Shown here one piece after another: positions 34,774 through 43,863 of a stretch of DNA of 64,000 nucleotides. A program made the position numbers and the translations under genes. The stretch is from assembly GCA_900467685.1 (NCBI GenBank), contig UBQX01000029.1:124001-188000 (forward strand), read 5' to 3'. The DNA comes from Hyphomicrobiales bacterium. GTDB taxonomy: Bacteria; Pseudomonadota; Alphaproteobacteria; Rhizobiales; Rhizobiaceae. Within the stretch, counting starts at the first letter, position 1; each line of letters begins with the position of its first letter. The notes beneath the pieces are model-generated. The model saw nothing but the letters and a program-made list of their open reading frames with translations. It had not been told where the DNA came from and searched no databases.

Positions 34774-35751
34774 TCAGGCCGCCTTGACGACCTTCTGGTC
34801 AATCGCCCCGAAGACGGGTGTGCCGTCGGGCAGGAAGACTTCCATCTTCACGGTATCGCCGAAGGCCATGAACGAAGTCTTGGCCTCTCCGAGATCGAGC
34901 ATCTCGATGCCACGGCGCTCGGCGATGCAGCTGGAGCCGATCTCACGGTAGTTCGCGTTGGAGACGGTGCCGGACCCGATGATCGTGCCGGGAACGAGAT
35001 CGCGCGAATAGGCCGCATGGGCGACGAGGTCGTCGAAGCCGAAACCCATGTGATAGCCGTTGGCTGCGCCGAACCGGTCGCCGTTCCAGAAGACATTGAG
35101 CGGCAGATCGACGCGGGCATCGCGCCAGGCGGCTCCGAGCTCGTCGGGCGTGACGGCGACCGGGGCGACCGAGCAGGGGGGCTTCGCCTGAATCCAGCCG
35201 AAGCCGGTCTTCATCTCGACGGGGGCCAGCTTCCTGAGGCTCCAGTCGTTGACCTGGACCAGCAGGCGGATGTATTTCGTGGCGTCCCTGGCGCTCGTTC
35301 CAGCCGGAACCGCGCTGACGACGACACCGAATTCGCCCTCGAAATCGATGCCGTCATCAGTCGAGGGAAATGGCACGTCGGCCGTCGGCGCATAGAACCG
35401 GTCGGACACGCCCTGATACATCAGCGGCTTGGTGGCTTTCTCCTTCTTGTTCATGCCGAAGACGATATCCATGAGATCGCCATGGCTCTCGAATGCGGAG
35501 CCGTCGAGCCATTGCCAGGCGCGCGGCAGCGGAGCCAGCGCATCGGCCTGGTTGAAGGAGGCTGCATCCTTCTCCTGACCGCTATTGAGGCTGTCATATT
35601 GGGCCTTCAGATCGGCCTCGATGGTCTCCCAGGCTTCCAGGGCTTCTTGCATCGTGGTCGCGGCGCGAGCCGCAACGGTCTTGGTCAGGTCGCGCGAAAC
35701 AATATGCAGCCGGCCGTCCGGCTTGCCGTTCTTCAGGGTGGCAAGTTTCAT
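34774..35751 (-). CDS. Fumarylacetoacetate-hydrolase-family protein
   Basis: 325 residues, FAH fold. Metal-ligand acidic residues are visible in DFEGEFGVVVS, and the C-terminal half has VQVNDWSLRKL, PCSVAPVAVTPDELG, and GSGTVSNANY(R)EIGSSCIAERRG near the end. FAH enzymes hydrolyse C-C bonds of 1,3-diketones or decarboxylate/isomerise meta-cleavage products. The start follows AGGAG. It is the last gene of a six-gene leftward operon with the importer and cyclase, so it acts on a ring-opened product. Confidence 0.88.
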   Translation of the reverse strand: MKLATLKNGKPDGRLHIVSRDLTKTVAARAATTMQEALEAWETIEADLKAQYDSLNSGQEKDAASFNQADALAPLPRAWQWLDGSAFESHGDLMDIVFGMNKKEKATKPLMYQGVSDRFYAPTADVPFPSTDDGIDFEGEFGVVVSAVPAGTSARDATKYIRLLVQVNDWSLRKLAPVEMKTGFGWIQAKPPCSVAPVAVTPDELGAAWRDARVDLPLNVFWNGDRFGAANGYHMGFGFDDLVAHAAYSRDLVPGTIIGSGTVSNANYREIGSSCIAERRGIEMLDLGEAKTSFMAFGDTVKMEVFLPDGTPVFGAIDQKVVKAA

Positions 35752-35808
35752 CTATCAGTCTCCTGTGGTGGGGCGTCGGCGCCCATGGAATAGCGTCGGT
35801 TCGGGTGC

Positions 35809-36582
35809 TCAGTCTTCAAGGATCGCCACGGCGCGGCACCAGCCGGCGGAGGCCTTTTCGACCTTCACCGGGAAGCAGGAAACCGTGAAGCCGGTCGAGG
35901 GCAGGGCCTCGAGGTTCGAGAGCTTCTCCATGTGGCAATAGGCCTGCTCTGCGCCGGCCTTGTGGCCTTCCCAGAACAGCGCGTAGTCGCCGGTCTCTTC
36001 GATCTTGCGGCGTGTGTGAGCAAATGGCGCGTCCCAGCTCCAGCCGTCGATGCCCGTCACGCGAACGCCCCGGCTGGTGAGATAAAGCGTCGCCTCGCGG
36101 CCCATGCCGCAGCCGCGCATGAGAAAGTCATCCTCGCCGTAGCGGGTGCCGGCGGCGGTGTTCACCAGCACGATGTCGAGCGGCTGCAATTCGTGGCCAA
36201 TGCGCTTCAGCTCGGCCTCGACATCGGCTGCGGTGCAGACATAGCCGTCCGGCTTGTCGCGGAAATCGAGCTTTACGCCCCTGCCAAAGCACCATTCCAG
36301 CGGCACCTCATCGATCGTCCAGGAGCGTTCGCCGCCGTTCATGGTCGGGTGGTAATGCCAGGGCGCGTCAAGATGGGTGCCCGCATGGGTCGTCATTGCG
36401 ACTTCCTCCGACGCGCAGCCCTTGCCCTCCAGCTGCTTGTCGACCGGGACGCCCGACATCTGCTCGAACTCCAGCGCGCCGTGGTCATGGTCGTGATAGA
36501 CGATCTGCGGAGTGAGCCCCGGCGGGTCCGACTTGATGCCGGATTTGAGGGCGACGGAAATGTCGATGAATCTGCGGGCCAT
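35809..36582 (-). CDS. Cyclase-family metal hydrolase (KynB/isatin-hydrolase-like)
   Basis: 257 residues. The hallmark HxGTHxDxPxH is present as THAGTHLDAPWHYH near residue 65, binding Mn or Zn. The start at 36582 (MARRFIDIS) is better spaced from AGGAG than the ATG at 36588. Family members open lactams or amides such as N-formylkynurenine or isatin, so the locus may treat an N-heterocycle or amide; this is inference. It lies between the binding protein and the FAH-type hydrolase. Confidence 0.87.
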   Translation of the reverse strand: MARRFIDISVALKSGIKSDPPGLTPQIVYHDHDHGALEFEQMSGVPVDKQLEGKGCASEEVAMTTHAGTHLDAPWHYHPTMNGGERSWTIDEVPLEWCFGRGVKLDFRDKPDGYVCTAADVEAELKRIGHELQPLDIVLVNTAAGTRYGEDDFLMRGCGMGREATLYLTSRGVRVTGIDGWSWDAPFAHTRRKIEETGDYALFWEGHKAGAEQAYCHMEKLSNLEALPSTGFTVSCFPVKVEKASAGWCRAVAILED

Positions 36583-36652
36583 GGGCATGCTCCTGTGTAT
36601 TGACTGTCTGCATGCCGGACGATCTGTCCGGCATGCCTAATCTCGGGCGGGG

Positions 36653-37597
36653 TCACTCGCCCGGATAGCGGATGGTGAAGGCCTTCAGGTCCACATCCTT
36701 CGTGGTCAGGCCGCGATGCTTGGCCAGATCATTCCAGAACTGGAAGCTCTTCTCGGGATCGAGATGATTGGAAAGGTTGGGCCAGGTGAGATTGGCAACA
36801 ACCGGCGGCGGCAGCGTCGTGTATTTGGCGAGGCTTTCGCGTGCTTCCTTGTCGTGGGTCTTGATGAATGCGACACTCTCGTCGAGGGCTGCCTGAAAGC
36901 CTTCGACTTCCTTCTTGTGGGCGGATGCCCAGCTGGGGGTGACGGTGTAGATGCTGGCAACCGTTCCGGCCGGAATGATATCCAGATAGTTGCCGATGAG
37001 CGTGCCGCCAGCTGCCTCGACAGCGCGGCTGGCAAAGGGATCGACGCTTGCCACACCATCGACCTGGCCCGCCTTCAGTATGTCGGCCGATTGGGGCAGC
37101 GTGATCTCTACAATGTTGATCTTCTTCGAGTCGCCGCCATTGCGGTCCACCCATTCGCGCATGACGACATCGAGCAGGCCGCCGACGCCCGGCACGCCGA
37201 TCTTCTTGCCGGCGAGGTCCTTCGGCCCCTTGATGCCGCTGGTCTTGGACACGACAAGGCCAGCGGCGCTCGGATCGGGGAAGACATTGGTGGAGGCGAT
37301 AGCCTGCAGGTCGACACCGTTCTCGATCGCCTGAAAGACGACGACGGGCGTTGGAATGCCGATCTGCGCGGAGCCGGAGACCAGCGCCGTCACGATGATG
37401 GAACCGTTCTGTGCGAGCTTCAGGTCGACATCAAGGCCATGCTTTTCAAAGAAGCCCTGGTCCTTTGCGACGAATGCCGCCACGTTTGGGGCGGAGGCCG
37501 TATACATGAGCGTGACCTTTTCGGCAGCCAGCGCTGTCACGGATGACAGAGCCAGGGCGGCCGTGGCCAGTAACGCTCTCCTGATCGATCGTTTCAT
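36653..37597 (-). CDS. Periplasmic binding protein (NMT1/SsuA-like)
   Basis: 314 residues with a Sec signal (1-24, ALSSVTALAAEK). Binding-protein pattern: VAAFVAKDQGFFEKHGLDVDL, QNGSIIVTALVSGSAQIGIP, DLAGKKIGVPGVGGLL. It starts after GGGAGGAAC. It serves the two permeases and ATPase encoded upstream (37648-40003) and is followed by two hydrolases in the same operon. Confidence 0.9.
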   Translation of the reverse strand: MKRSIRRALLATAALALSSVTALAAEKVTLMYTASAPNVAAFVAKDQGFFEKHGLDVDLKLAQNGSIIVTALVSGSAQIGIPTPVVVFQAIENGVDLQAIASTNVFPDPSAAGLVVSKTSGIKGPKDLAGKKIGVPGVGGLLDVVMREWVDRNGGDSKKINIVEITLPQSADILKAGQVDGVASVDPFASRAVEAAGGTLIGNYLDIIPAGTVASIYTVTPSWASAHKKEVEGFQAALDESVAFIKTHDKEARESLAKYTTLPPPVVANLTWPNLSNHLDPEKSFQFWNDLAKHRGLTTKDVDLKAFTIRYPGE

Positions 37598-37647
37598 TCT
37601 CGTTCCTCCCGAGGTTTGGTCAATTCAGTTCGCCGGTCAGAGGCTGG

Positions 37648-38421
37648 TCAGTGCGCGGGTGCGGGCTGCCAGCGCAGCAGGCGGCGTTCGAGCGCCGTCA
37701 GCGCTACATTGGTCACGAGACCGATCAGCCCCAGCATGATCACGCCGGCAAAGATGTCCGGTGCGCGGAAGGCACGCGCAGCCAGAAGGATGCGGCTGCC
37801 AAGCCCGCCCTGCACGGTGATCATCTCGCCGACGACAGCGAGGATGAGGGCGATGGTAAGCCCCAGCCGCAGGCCGCCGAGTATGTCGGGCATGGCAGCG
37901 GGCAGGGCAATCTTGTAGACGCGCTCGAAAGTATTGAGCCGCATGACGCGGGCAACTTCATCGAGGCGCGGATGCACGTTTGAAAAGCCGTGGATCGTCG
38001 TCAGCAGCATCGGCCAGACAGAGCCGAATGCGACCAGCAGCAGGATCATGTTGTCTGTCATGCCGAGGAATACGATCGCAACCGGGGCGATCGCCGAGGC
38101 CGGCAGCGGGCGGATCAGTTCCAGCGTCGGCGCGATCCAGGTCCGCGCCAGCGGCGAAATGCCGATGGCCGCGCCGAGTGCAATGCCGACAATCGAGGCG
38201 ACAAGCCAGCCCACGACCATGCGCAGCACGGTTTCGCCCATTTCGGTAAAGAGCTTGCCCGAATTGTAGTCACGCATCAGCGCGGCAAAGGCGCGATCGG
38301 GGCCGGGCAGGAAGACCCTGGAGACATAGCCCGTGTTGGCAATCCATTGCCAGAAGAATACCACGGCAATGGTCACGAGCAGGCTGGCAAGAAGCCAGGC
38401 GAGGTTGGCACGGGACGTCAT
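37648..38421 (-). CDS. ABC transporter permease (NitT/TauT type)
   Basis: 257 residues, about six TM segments. EAA-like loop ARVMRLNTFERVYKIALPAA. The start overlaps the stop of the other permease (ATGA). Paralogous to the permease at 38418-39179, forming a heterodimer. Confidence 0.9.
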   Translation of the reverse strand: MTSRANLAWLLASLLVTIAVVFFWQWIANTGYVSRVFLPGPDRAFAALMRDYNSGKLFTEMGETVLRMVVGWLVASIVGIALGAAIGISPLARTWIAPTLELIRPLPASAIAPVAIVFLGMTDNMILLLVAFGSVWPMLLTTIHGFSNVHPRLDEVARVMRLNTFERVYKIALPAAMPDILGGLRLGLTIALILAVVGEMITVQGGLGSRILLAARAFRAPDIFAGVIMLGLIGLVTNVALTALERRLLRWQPAPAH

Positions 38422-39179
38422 TCTTCACCTCTCCGGAGCGAATGGAAGGGAAAGAGCTTGCGCTCCGTCCTCATCAGCGCCCAGTTCAAGGTCCAGCCGA
38501 TGAGGCCGATCCAGAAGAGGATCGCAAACATGTCGGCAGGGCGTAGCGACTGGCCCGCAAGCATCAGGTTGTAGCCCAACCCCTGCGGATTGGCGGCGAT
38601 CTCCACGGTGACCGAGACGATCAGTGCGACGCCCGCTGCCAGCCGCATGGCGACGAAAAGGCGCGGAAGCACGGCCGGAAAGACGATCTTGAACGTCCGC
38701 TGCACCGAAGTCAGCCGCATCACCCGGGCGACTTCCATCAGGCGCGGGCTGATCTGGCGGATCGCGCTTTCGGTCAGAAGCAGAACCGGGAAGAAGCAGG
38801 CGAAGGCGATGATGGAAATCTCCATCGGATAGCCGAAGCCGAATACCAGCAGCGCAATGGGCAGGATGGCGACCGCGGGCACCGGCCGAAGCACCTCCAC
38901 GGTGATGCGGGCCAGCCGCGAAAGCGGCGGCAGAAGGCCGAACAGAAAGCCGGCTGCAACGCCGAGGCCCGCGCCAACGGCAAGTCCACCGGCTGCAGCC
39001 GTCAAGGTCATGACTGTGGCGCGCAGAATGGATCCGTTCGAGATCCCGGCCGCGAAGGCCGCGGCGATCTCCACGGGAGCAGCCAGCGTGTCACTGTGGA
39101 TCCCGACGGCAAGAGCCGACACCTGCCAAAGGATCAGCAGGAGAATGGGCAAGGCAAAACCCTTCAGAGCCTTCATCAC
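38418..39179 (-). CDS. ABC transporter permease (NitT/TauT type)
   Basis: 253 residues. EAA-like loop ARVMRLTSVQRTFKIVFPAV, about six TM segments. The start overlaps the ATPase stop (ATGA), so ATPase and both permeases are translationally coupled. Confidence 0.9.
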   Translation of the reverse strand: MMKALKGFALPILLLILWQVSALAVGIHSDTLAAPVEIAAAFAAGISNGSILRATVMTLTAAAGGLAVGAGLGVAAGFLFGLLPPLSRLARITVEVLRPVPAVAILPIALLVFGFGYPMEISIIAFACFFPVLLLTESAIRQISPRLMEVARVMRLTSVQRTFKIVFPAVLPRLFVAMRLAAGVALIVSVTVEIAANPQGLGYNLMLAGQSLRPADMFAILFWIGLIGWTLNWALMRTERKLFPFHSLRRGEE

Positions 39180-40003
39180 TCGTACCTCAGGACGAAGTCG
39201 AAAAGCTTGCGACGAAGCGCCAGGAATTCCGGCTCCTCGCGGGTGGTCAGCTGGTTGCGCGGACGGGCGAGCGGCACGTCGATCAGCTCCGCGATGCGAC
39301 CGGGATTGGGCTCCAGCGCAATGACGCGGTCGCCGAGATAGATCGCTTCTTCGAGATCGTGCGTGACGAAAAATGCGGTGACGTTGGACTCCGAGACGAT
39401 GGAGAGGATCTCGTCCTGAAGCTTCTGCCGCGTCATGGCGTCCAGCGCGCCGAACGGTTCATCCATCAGGATGACGGAGGGGTTCTGGGCCAGGCATCGG
39501 GCGATCTGGAGACGCTGCTGCATGCCGCCCGACATTTCGGAGGGAAATTTGTCCGCGTGTTTCGACAGGCCGACCTTGCTCAGAAGTTCCGCGATGCGGT
39601 CCCGCCGCTCCGCTCTCGGCATGCCGGCCGCTTCCAGCGCCAGCGAGACATTCTGGGAGGCCGTGCGCCACGGCAGCAGGGCGTTGGCGTAATCCTGAAA
39701 CACGATGGCAATGTCGCTTGCCGGTTCCCTCTGCTCCTTGCCGCGATAGGAGACCGTTCCGCGCGAGGCCTGGATGAGACCGGAGAGTATCCGCAGCAGC
39801 GTGGTCTTGCCGCAACCCGACGGGCCGATCACGCAGACGAACTCGCCTTCGCCGATCTCGACGTCAATGTCCCGAAGAACCTCGTTAGAGCCGAATGTCA
39901 GCCCGACGCCCTTCAGCGAGATCAGGGGCTTGCCCTTCGTTTTCGCACTCGCCGGCGGTGTGTTGGCAAGTTTGCGGTCAAGCCGATGCAGCGTTGCGGT
40001 CAA
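39176..40003 (-). CDS. ABC transporter ATPase (NitT/TauT type)
   Basis: 275 residues, TTG start at 40003 preceded by GAGGAGGAG. Walker A GPSGCGKTT, Q-loop VFQDYANALLPW, signature MSGGMQQRLQIARCL, Walker B VILMDEPFGALDA, H-loop VTHDLEEAI. First gene of the six-gene leftward operon; divergent from a NodD-like LysR gene, with a near-perfect palindrome in the shared gap. Confidence 0.92.
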   Translation of the reverse strand: MTATLHRLDRKLANTPPASAKTKGKPLISLKGVGLTFGSNEVLRDIDVEIGEGEFVCVIGPSGCGKTTLLRILSGLIQASRGTVSYRGKEQREPASDIAIVFQDYANALLPWRTASQNVSLALEAAGMPRAERRDRIAELLSKVGLSKHADKFPSEMSGGMQQRLQIARCLAQNPSVILMDEPFGALDAMTRQKLQDEILSIVSESNVTAFFVTHDLEEAIYLGDRVIALEPNPGRIAELIDVPLARPRNQLTTREEPEFLALRRKLFDFVLRYE

Positions 40004-40114
40004 GTTCTGCTCCTCCTCATGGCGTTTCCGACGCAGCGCCTTTTCAGGCGCGTCCGGTTCCTCCTGCCATCTCCTTTCTTGACGCTAGGCAGACGGTGGG
40101 GATATGTCCAATGA

Positions 40115-40134
40115 ATAGGAAATATATTTTCTAT
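40115..40134. promoter_or_regulatory. Palindromic operator between importer and LysR gene
   Basis: ATAGGAAATATATTTTCTAT is a 20-bp palindrome with a single mismatched pair, in the divergent gap 40004-40154. AT-rich dyads of this kind are typical of LysR activators. Confidence 0.6.
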
Positions 40135-40154
40135 GATTTTGGGTAATACGAAAA

Positions 40155-41060
40155 ATGCGCTTCGACAATCTCGACATGAACCTCATCGTGGCGCTGGAGG
40201 CGATCCTGCGGCTCCGCTCCGTCAGTGCGGCGGCAGAGGAACTGAACCTGACACAGCCCGCATTGAGCCGTGCGCTCGGGCGTCTTCGCGCCCATTTCAA
40301 CGATCAGATCGTCGTGCCGCTCGGCCGGCAGATGGTGCCGACGGAGTTTGGCGAGAACCTGCACGGACTTGCCCGGCAGTTGCTGGAGGAAATGCGTGTC
40401 TTCGTCGACATGCGCGCCCATTTTGATCCCTCCACGGCACGGCGGGATGTGACCATCATGGCCTCCGACTATGTGATCCGCGTCTTTCTCGCCAAGGCCG
40501 CGCAGCGCCTGGCTGCCGTCGCGCCGGGGCTCACGCTGCGTTTCATCACCATCGATGCGCCGACGGATGTCATGTTCGAGCAGACGGCGATCGATTTCCG
40601 CATCGTGCCCACCATGGCTCTGATGGCCGACCACCCGAGCGGCCAGCTGTTCACCGACGACTTCGTCTGTGTTGCCTGGGAGGACAATCCGCATATCCGC
40701 GACGGTCTCGATGCGGAGACCTATCTCGGTCTCAAGCATGTCACCACGGCCTTCGGCTCAAGAGGTCGCGACAGCCATTTCGAGCGTGTGCTGAAGGACC
40801 AGAGGATCGATATCGAGATTGCGATGTCGATGCCGAATTTCGTGCTTTTGCCGGAATGCCTCGTCGGCACGCCCTATCTTGCGACCATCCATTCGCGCGT
40901 TGCGGCCATGTTGCCGGCCTCGCTGCCGGTGCGCACATTTCCCGTGCCGATCGCCGTTCCGCCCGTTGTGGAACATCTGCAATGGCACCACCTGCGCCGC
41001 CACGACAGTGCCTCCCAATGGATCCGGCAGTTCCTGATCTCCATGGCTGCCGAAATGTGA
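40155..41060 (+). CDS. LysR-family regulator (NodD-like)
   Basis: 301 residues. HTH at about residues 6-65 (NLIVALEAILRLRSVSAAAE then ELNLTQPALSRALGRLR). The C-terminal effector domain resembles the paralogue at 23616. No strong SD. It probably controls the divergent importer-hydrolase operon through the palindrome at 40115-40134 and may sense the imported aromatic. Confidence 0.9.
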   Translation: MRFDNLDMNLIVALEAILRLRSVSAAAEELNLTQPALSRALGRLRAHFNDQIVVPLGRQMVPTEFGENLHGLARQLLEEMRVFVDMRAHFDPSTARRDVTIMASDYVIRVFLAKAAQRLAAVAPGLTLRFITIDAPTDVMFEQTAIDFRIVPTMALMADHPSGQLFTDDFVCVAWEDNPHIRDGLDAETYLGLKHVTTAFGSRGRDSHFERVLKDQRIDIEIAMSMPNFVLLPECLVGTPYLATIHSRVAAMLPASLPVRTFPVPIAVPPVVEHLQWHHLRRHDSASQWIRQFLISMAAEM

Positions 41061-41138
41061 GGACTGCAGCGGCACCGCGAAAACCCGCGGTCGTCAGAGC
41101 TGCACCGAATCCCGATCCGCCGGCAGACGCGAAGGGTG

Positions 41139-42257
41139 TCACGCCGCCTTTGCCTTTGTGAACAACCCTATCGAGATGGCCGCGACGAAGACGGCGGCGA
41201 TGCCAAGCGCGCCGAAGCCGAGATTTTCGCCCAGGGCTCCGCCGGCAATGGGGCCGAGTGCCGCACCGATCATCAGCGTTGCCGGCGTGGCGGCGACGGC
41301 GCGACCCGAAGGATCGAGCTTGGCGAGCAGGCCGAAGGCGAAAGTATGGGTGAAGATCTGAACTGCGACGAAGATCGCGGCGGCAGGCGCCCAGAAGACG
41401 AAGGCCGTCGCGCCCGTCACGATGAGTGCGAGCACCGCCTGCACTGCCGGGCCGAGCTGCACCACGACCGTTGCCGGAACGCGGTTCTGCAGCAAGGCGG
41501 CCAGCGGCGCGGGGAAAACGAAATTGACGATGCCAAGCGCGATCAGCACGCCGAGCACATTGGCCGGATCGAAGCCGCGCGACTTGCCGATGACCTCGAC
41601 GAAGGAGAAGACCATGGCCTGATTGAAGGTCATGACGCTGATGCCCAGGATCGTGAACCAGACAGCCCGGCTGAAGGTCGGCAGGGTCTCGGCTTCTGCA
41701 GATACCGGATTGCGGAAGAGGACGGCGCAGGCGACGGTCGCGAGCGTCATCACGCCGCCAAACACCTGGAACATCACGGGTCCGCCATGGCTGATCAGCA
41801 ATTGCGGGATGGCGCCCAGAAGCACGATTCCGAAGAGGCCGATGGAAATCCCGGCAGTTGCGAAGAGGCGGTGCGGGTTTTCAGCGTGCCCCATCGTGCC
41901 GTGCACCATGGAAAGTGCCGCGCCGACCGAGATGCCGGCTGTCAGGTGGAGCACCGCCAGCGGTACGAAGCCCGACTGGGTGGAGGCGAGGAAGAAGGAC
42001 AGGGCGGCAAAGGCAAAACCGCCTGTGGCGACGACGCGCTGATTGACCCGGTTGAACCGATGGGCGGCAAGGGCGCTGGCCGCGACTGCGCCAAGCAGGA
42101 AGAGTGTGGCAATACCGCCTGCCTGCTGCGGGCTGAAGCCGAAGCGCTCTACCAGCGCGCCGACCCACACCGGAAGTGCGATGAGATCGAGCATCCCCGC
42201 GCAATGCGCGATGACGAGCGCGACGACCGCGCCCTTTCCGAATTTCTGTCCCGCCAT
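41139..42257 (-). CDS. MFS transporter
   Basis: 372 residues with about twelve TM segments. MFS loop SALAAHRFNRVNQRVVATG after TM2 resembles the A motif. It starts after AGAGGAGAGG. It is the last gene of the leftward operon that starts at 46663, and may import or export a pathway substrate. Confidence 0.85.
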   Translation of the reverse strand: MAGQKFGKGAVVALVIAHCAGMLDLIALPVWVGALVERFGFSPQQAGGIATLFLLGAVAASALAAHRFNRVNQRVVATGGFAFAALSFFLASTQSGFVPLAVLHLTAGISVGAALSMVHGTMGHAENPHRLFATAGISIGLFGIVLLGAIPQLLISHGGPVMFQVFGGVMTLATVACAVLFRNPVSAEAETLPTFSRAVWFTILGISVMTFNQAMVFSFVEVIGKSRGFDPANVLGVLIALGIVNFVFPAPLAALLQNRVPATVVVQLGPAVQAVLALIVTGATAFVFWAPAAAIFVAVQIFTHTFAFGLLAKLDPSGRAVAATPATLMIGAALGPIAGGALGENLGFGALGIAAVFVAAISIGLFTKAKAA

Positions 42258-42351
42258 GACCTCTCCTCTGTTCTGTCAGTGCGCCCTTATGATGCGCGCG
42301 ACCTCCTCAATCGCAGCGCAAGCGCTTGTTATTTCCCGGTTCAATGCCGGA

Positions 42352-43482
42352 TCAGATCGGCCCTGCCAGCGTCTTCATGGAAACCTGCATGATGGAGGCA
42401 TGCTCCTCGCGGCTGCCGCCTTCGATTTCGATGTCTGCCAGCCGGCCGGAATTCTCGACCACCATCCGGCAGCGCTCGTAGCGGCGCTCCTCGAATGCGC
42501 TGAGCGCGGGGGTGAGCGCGGCTCCGGCCGACAATTCCTCGGCAAGCACCATGGCGTCTTCGATGCCGATGCAGGCGCCGGCGGCCAGATGCGGTGTGGT
42601 GGCGTGGACAGCATCGCCGATGAGAACGACACGGTTTGCAAACCAGGGGCGTGGCAGCAGCATCTGTTCAAGCGGCCGGTAGACGATCTGGTGTTCGGAC
42701 GAGAGTTCCGATGCGATCTTACGGATGATCGGCGAGGGGAAGCGTTCCAGAAGCGCGCGCAGCGTGGCAACGAAGGTTTCCGGCGCGACATGATCGTTGG
42801 TGGCGCGATCTTCGGTGAGGAACAGGTAGACCGTGTCCTCGGTCACGCGGTTCATGCCGACCTTCAGCTTCGGACCCATCCACATCGTTACCGTGTCGAC
42901 GCCCTCCGGCCTCGGGAGGACGGCGCGCCAGACCGACTGGCCGATGAAGCGCGGCTTCGGCGCCTGCGGGAACACCTTGGCGCGCACCGCGGAATAGAGA
43001 CCGTCCGCGCCGATCACGAGATCGTAGCGGCCCTGTGTACCGTCAGAGAAGGTCACGGAAACGCCATCGGCGTCCTGGCTGAGATCCGTGAAGGTCAGTC
43101 CAAGGCGGACATTCGTTGTCGAAGCGCGCACGGCCTCAGACAGGATCTTGGCAAGCGCCGGGCGCATGATCGCGCCGCCGCCGGGCAGTTCCGGTCCCGC
43201 CACGCGAGGCGTCGGAAGCGTGACGAGCACCTGGTCCTGCGGCCCGCGCATTTCGACGCCGTCGGTTGCATAGCCGACCTCAAGGAAACGCTCGATCAGG
43301 CCAAGCTGCTTGATGACCCGAAGCGTCGAGCCGTGCAGGCTGATGCCCGCGCCATAGGAGCGCCATTGCGGGTCGATTTCCACGAGATCGACGGAAAAAC
43401 CGTTGCGCGACAGCTGCAGCGCGGCCGTCATGCCGGCAAAGCCGCCGCCGATGACCAGAACCTTGTTGATACCTGAATTCAT
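42352..43482 (-). CDS. FAD-dependent aromatic hydroxylase-like monooxygenase, second copy
   Basis: 376 residues, PHBH fold. GxGxxG as VIGGGFAGMTAALQL at residues 9-23, second motif VIGADGLYSAVR, third motif VVLIGDAVHATTPHLAAGACIG. It starts after AGGAGGAG and overlaps the Rieske gene stop (ATGA). It is a full-length paralogue of 22347-23480. It hydroxylates an aromatic acid before cleavage by the VOC dioxygenase two genes upstream. Confidence 0.88.
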   Translation of the reverse strand: MNSGINKVLVIGGGFAGMTAALQLSRNGFSVDLVEIDPQWRSYGAGISLHGSTLRVIKQLGLIERFLEVGYATDGVEMRGPQDQVLVTLPTPRVAGPELPGGGAIMRPALAKILSEAVRASTTNVRLGLTFTDLSQDADGVSVTFSDGTQGRYDLVIGADGLYSAVRAKVFPQAPKPRFIGQSVWRAVLPRPEGVDTVTMWMGPKLKVGMNRVTEDTVYLFLTEDRATNDHVAPETFVATLRALLERFPSPIIRKIASELSSEHQIVYRPLEQMLLPRPWFANRVVLIGDAVHATTPHLAAGACIGIEDAMVLAEELSAGAALTPALSAFEERRYERCRMVVENSGRLADIEIEGGSREEHASIMQVSMKTLAGPI

Positions 43483-43844
43483 GCTCGTTTCTCCTCCTGC
43501 GCTGCGGCGACAAAGATTTCCCCTTCGTCGCTGATCGCCAGCGCAATGCGTGTCAGTTGCTGTCCAAGGCAGGGGCCGAGGACACATTCGCCGCTTTCCA
43601 TGTCGAACAGCGCGCCGTGTGAATGGCAGGCGAGATGCGTCTTTTCACCGTTGAGATAGGCGTCGGTCTTCCAGGCCATGGGCGTGCCGCCCGGATAGTG
43701 CGGGCAGGCGTCGAGCCAGGCATGCAGCATGCCGTTGCGACGCAGGACGACGATCTTGCGCCGGTAACCGTCCAGTGGACCAAAGCCGCGCGCCTCGCCC
43801 TCGGCGATGTCTTCCACGCGACAGAGCAGCTGTGCTGACGCCAT
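43479..43844 (-). CDS. Rieske [2Fe-2S] ferredoxin
   Basis: 121 residues. Cluster ligands are visible as CPHYPGG (CxH) and CHSHGALF (CxxH), giving Cys2His2. The start at 43844 (MASAQLLCRVEDIAEG) follows GAGG; the frame continues upstream only as a shadow of the dioxygenase. Stand-alone Rieske ferredoxins feed oxygenases or repair extradiol enzymes whose iron has oxidised; both fit here because the flanking genes encode a monooxygenase and an extradiol dioxygenase. Confidence 0.88.
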   Translation of the reverse strand: MASAQLLCRVEDIAEGEARGFGPLDGYRRKIVVLRRNGMLHAWLDACPHYPGGTPMAWKTDAYLNGEKTHLACHSHGALFDMESGECVLGPCLGQQLTRIALAISDEGEIFVAAAQEEKRA

Positions 43845-43863
43845 GACCTCGAACTCCGTTCCG

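Noticed and set aside
37612-37630. TTTGGTCAATTCAGTTC, similar to the seven-site motif
   Set aside because: It lies inside the second importer operon, matches only the first half, and no transcription unit starts there.
41136-42392. 418-codon plus-strand frame
   Set aside because: Antisense to the MFS transporter gene; rich in Arg/Glu/Gly without domains.
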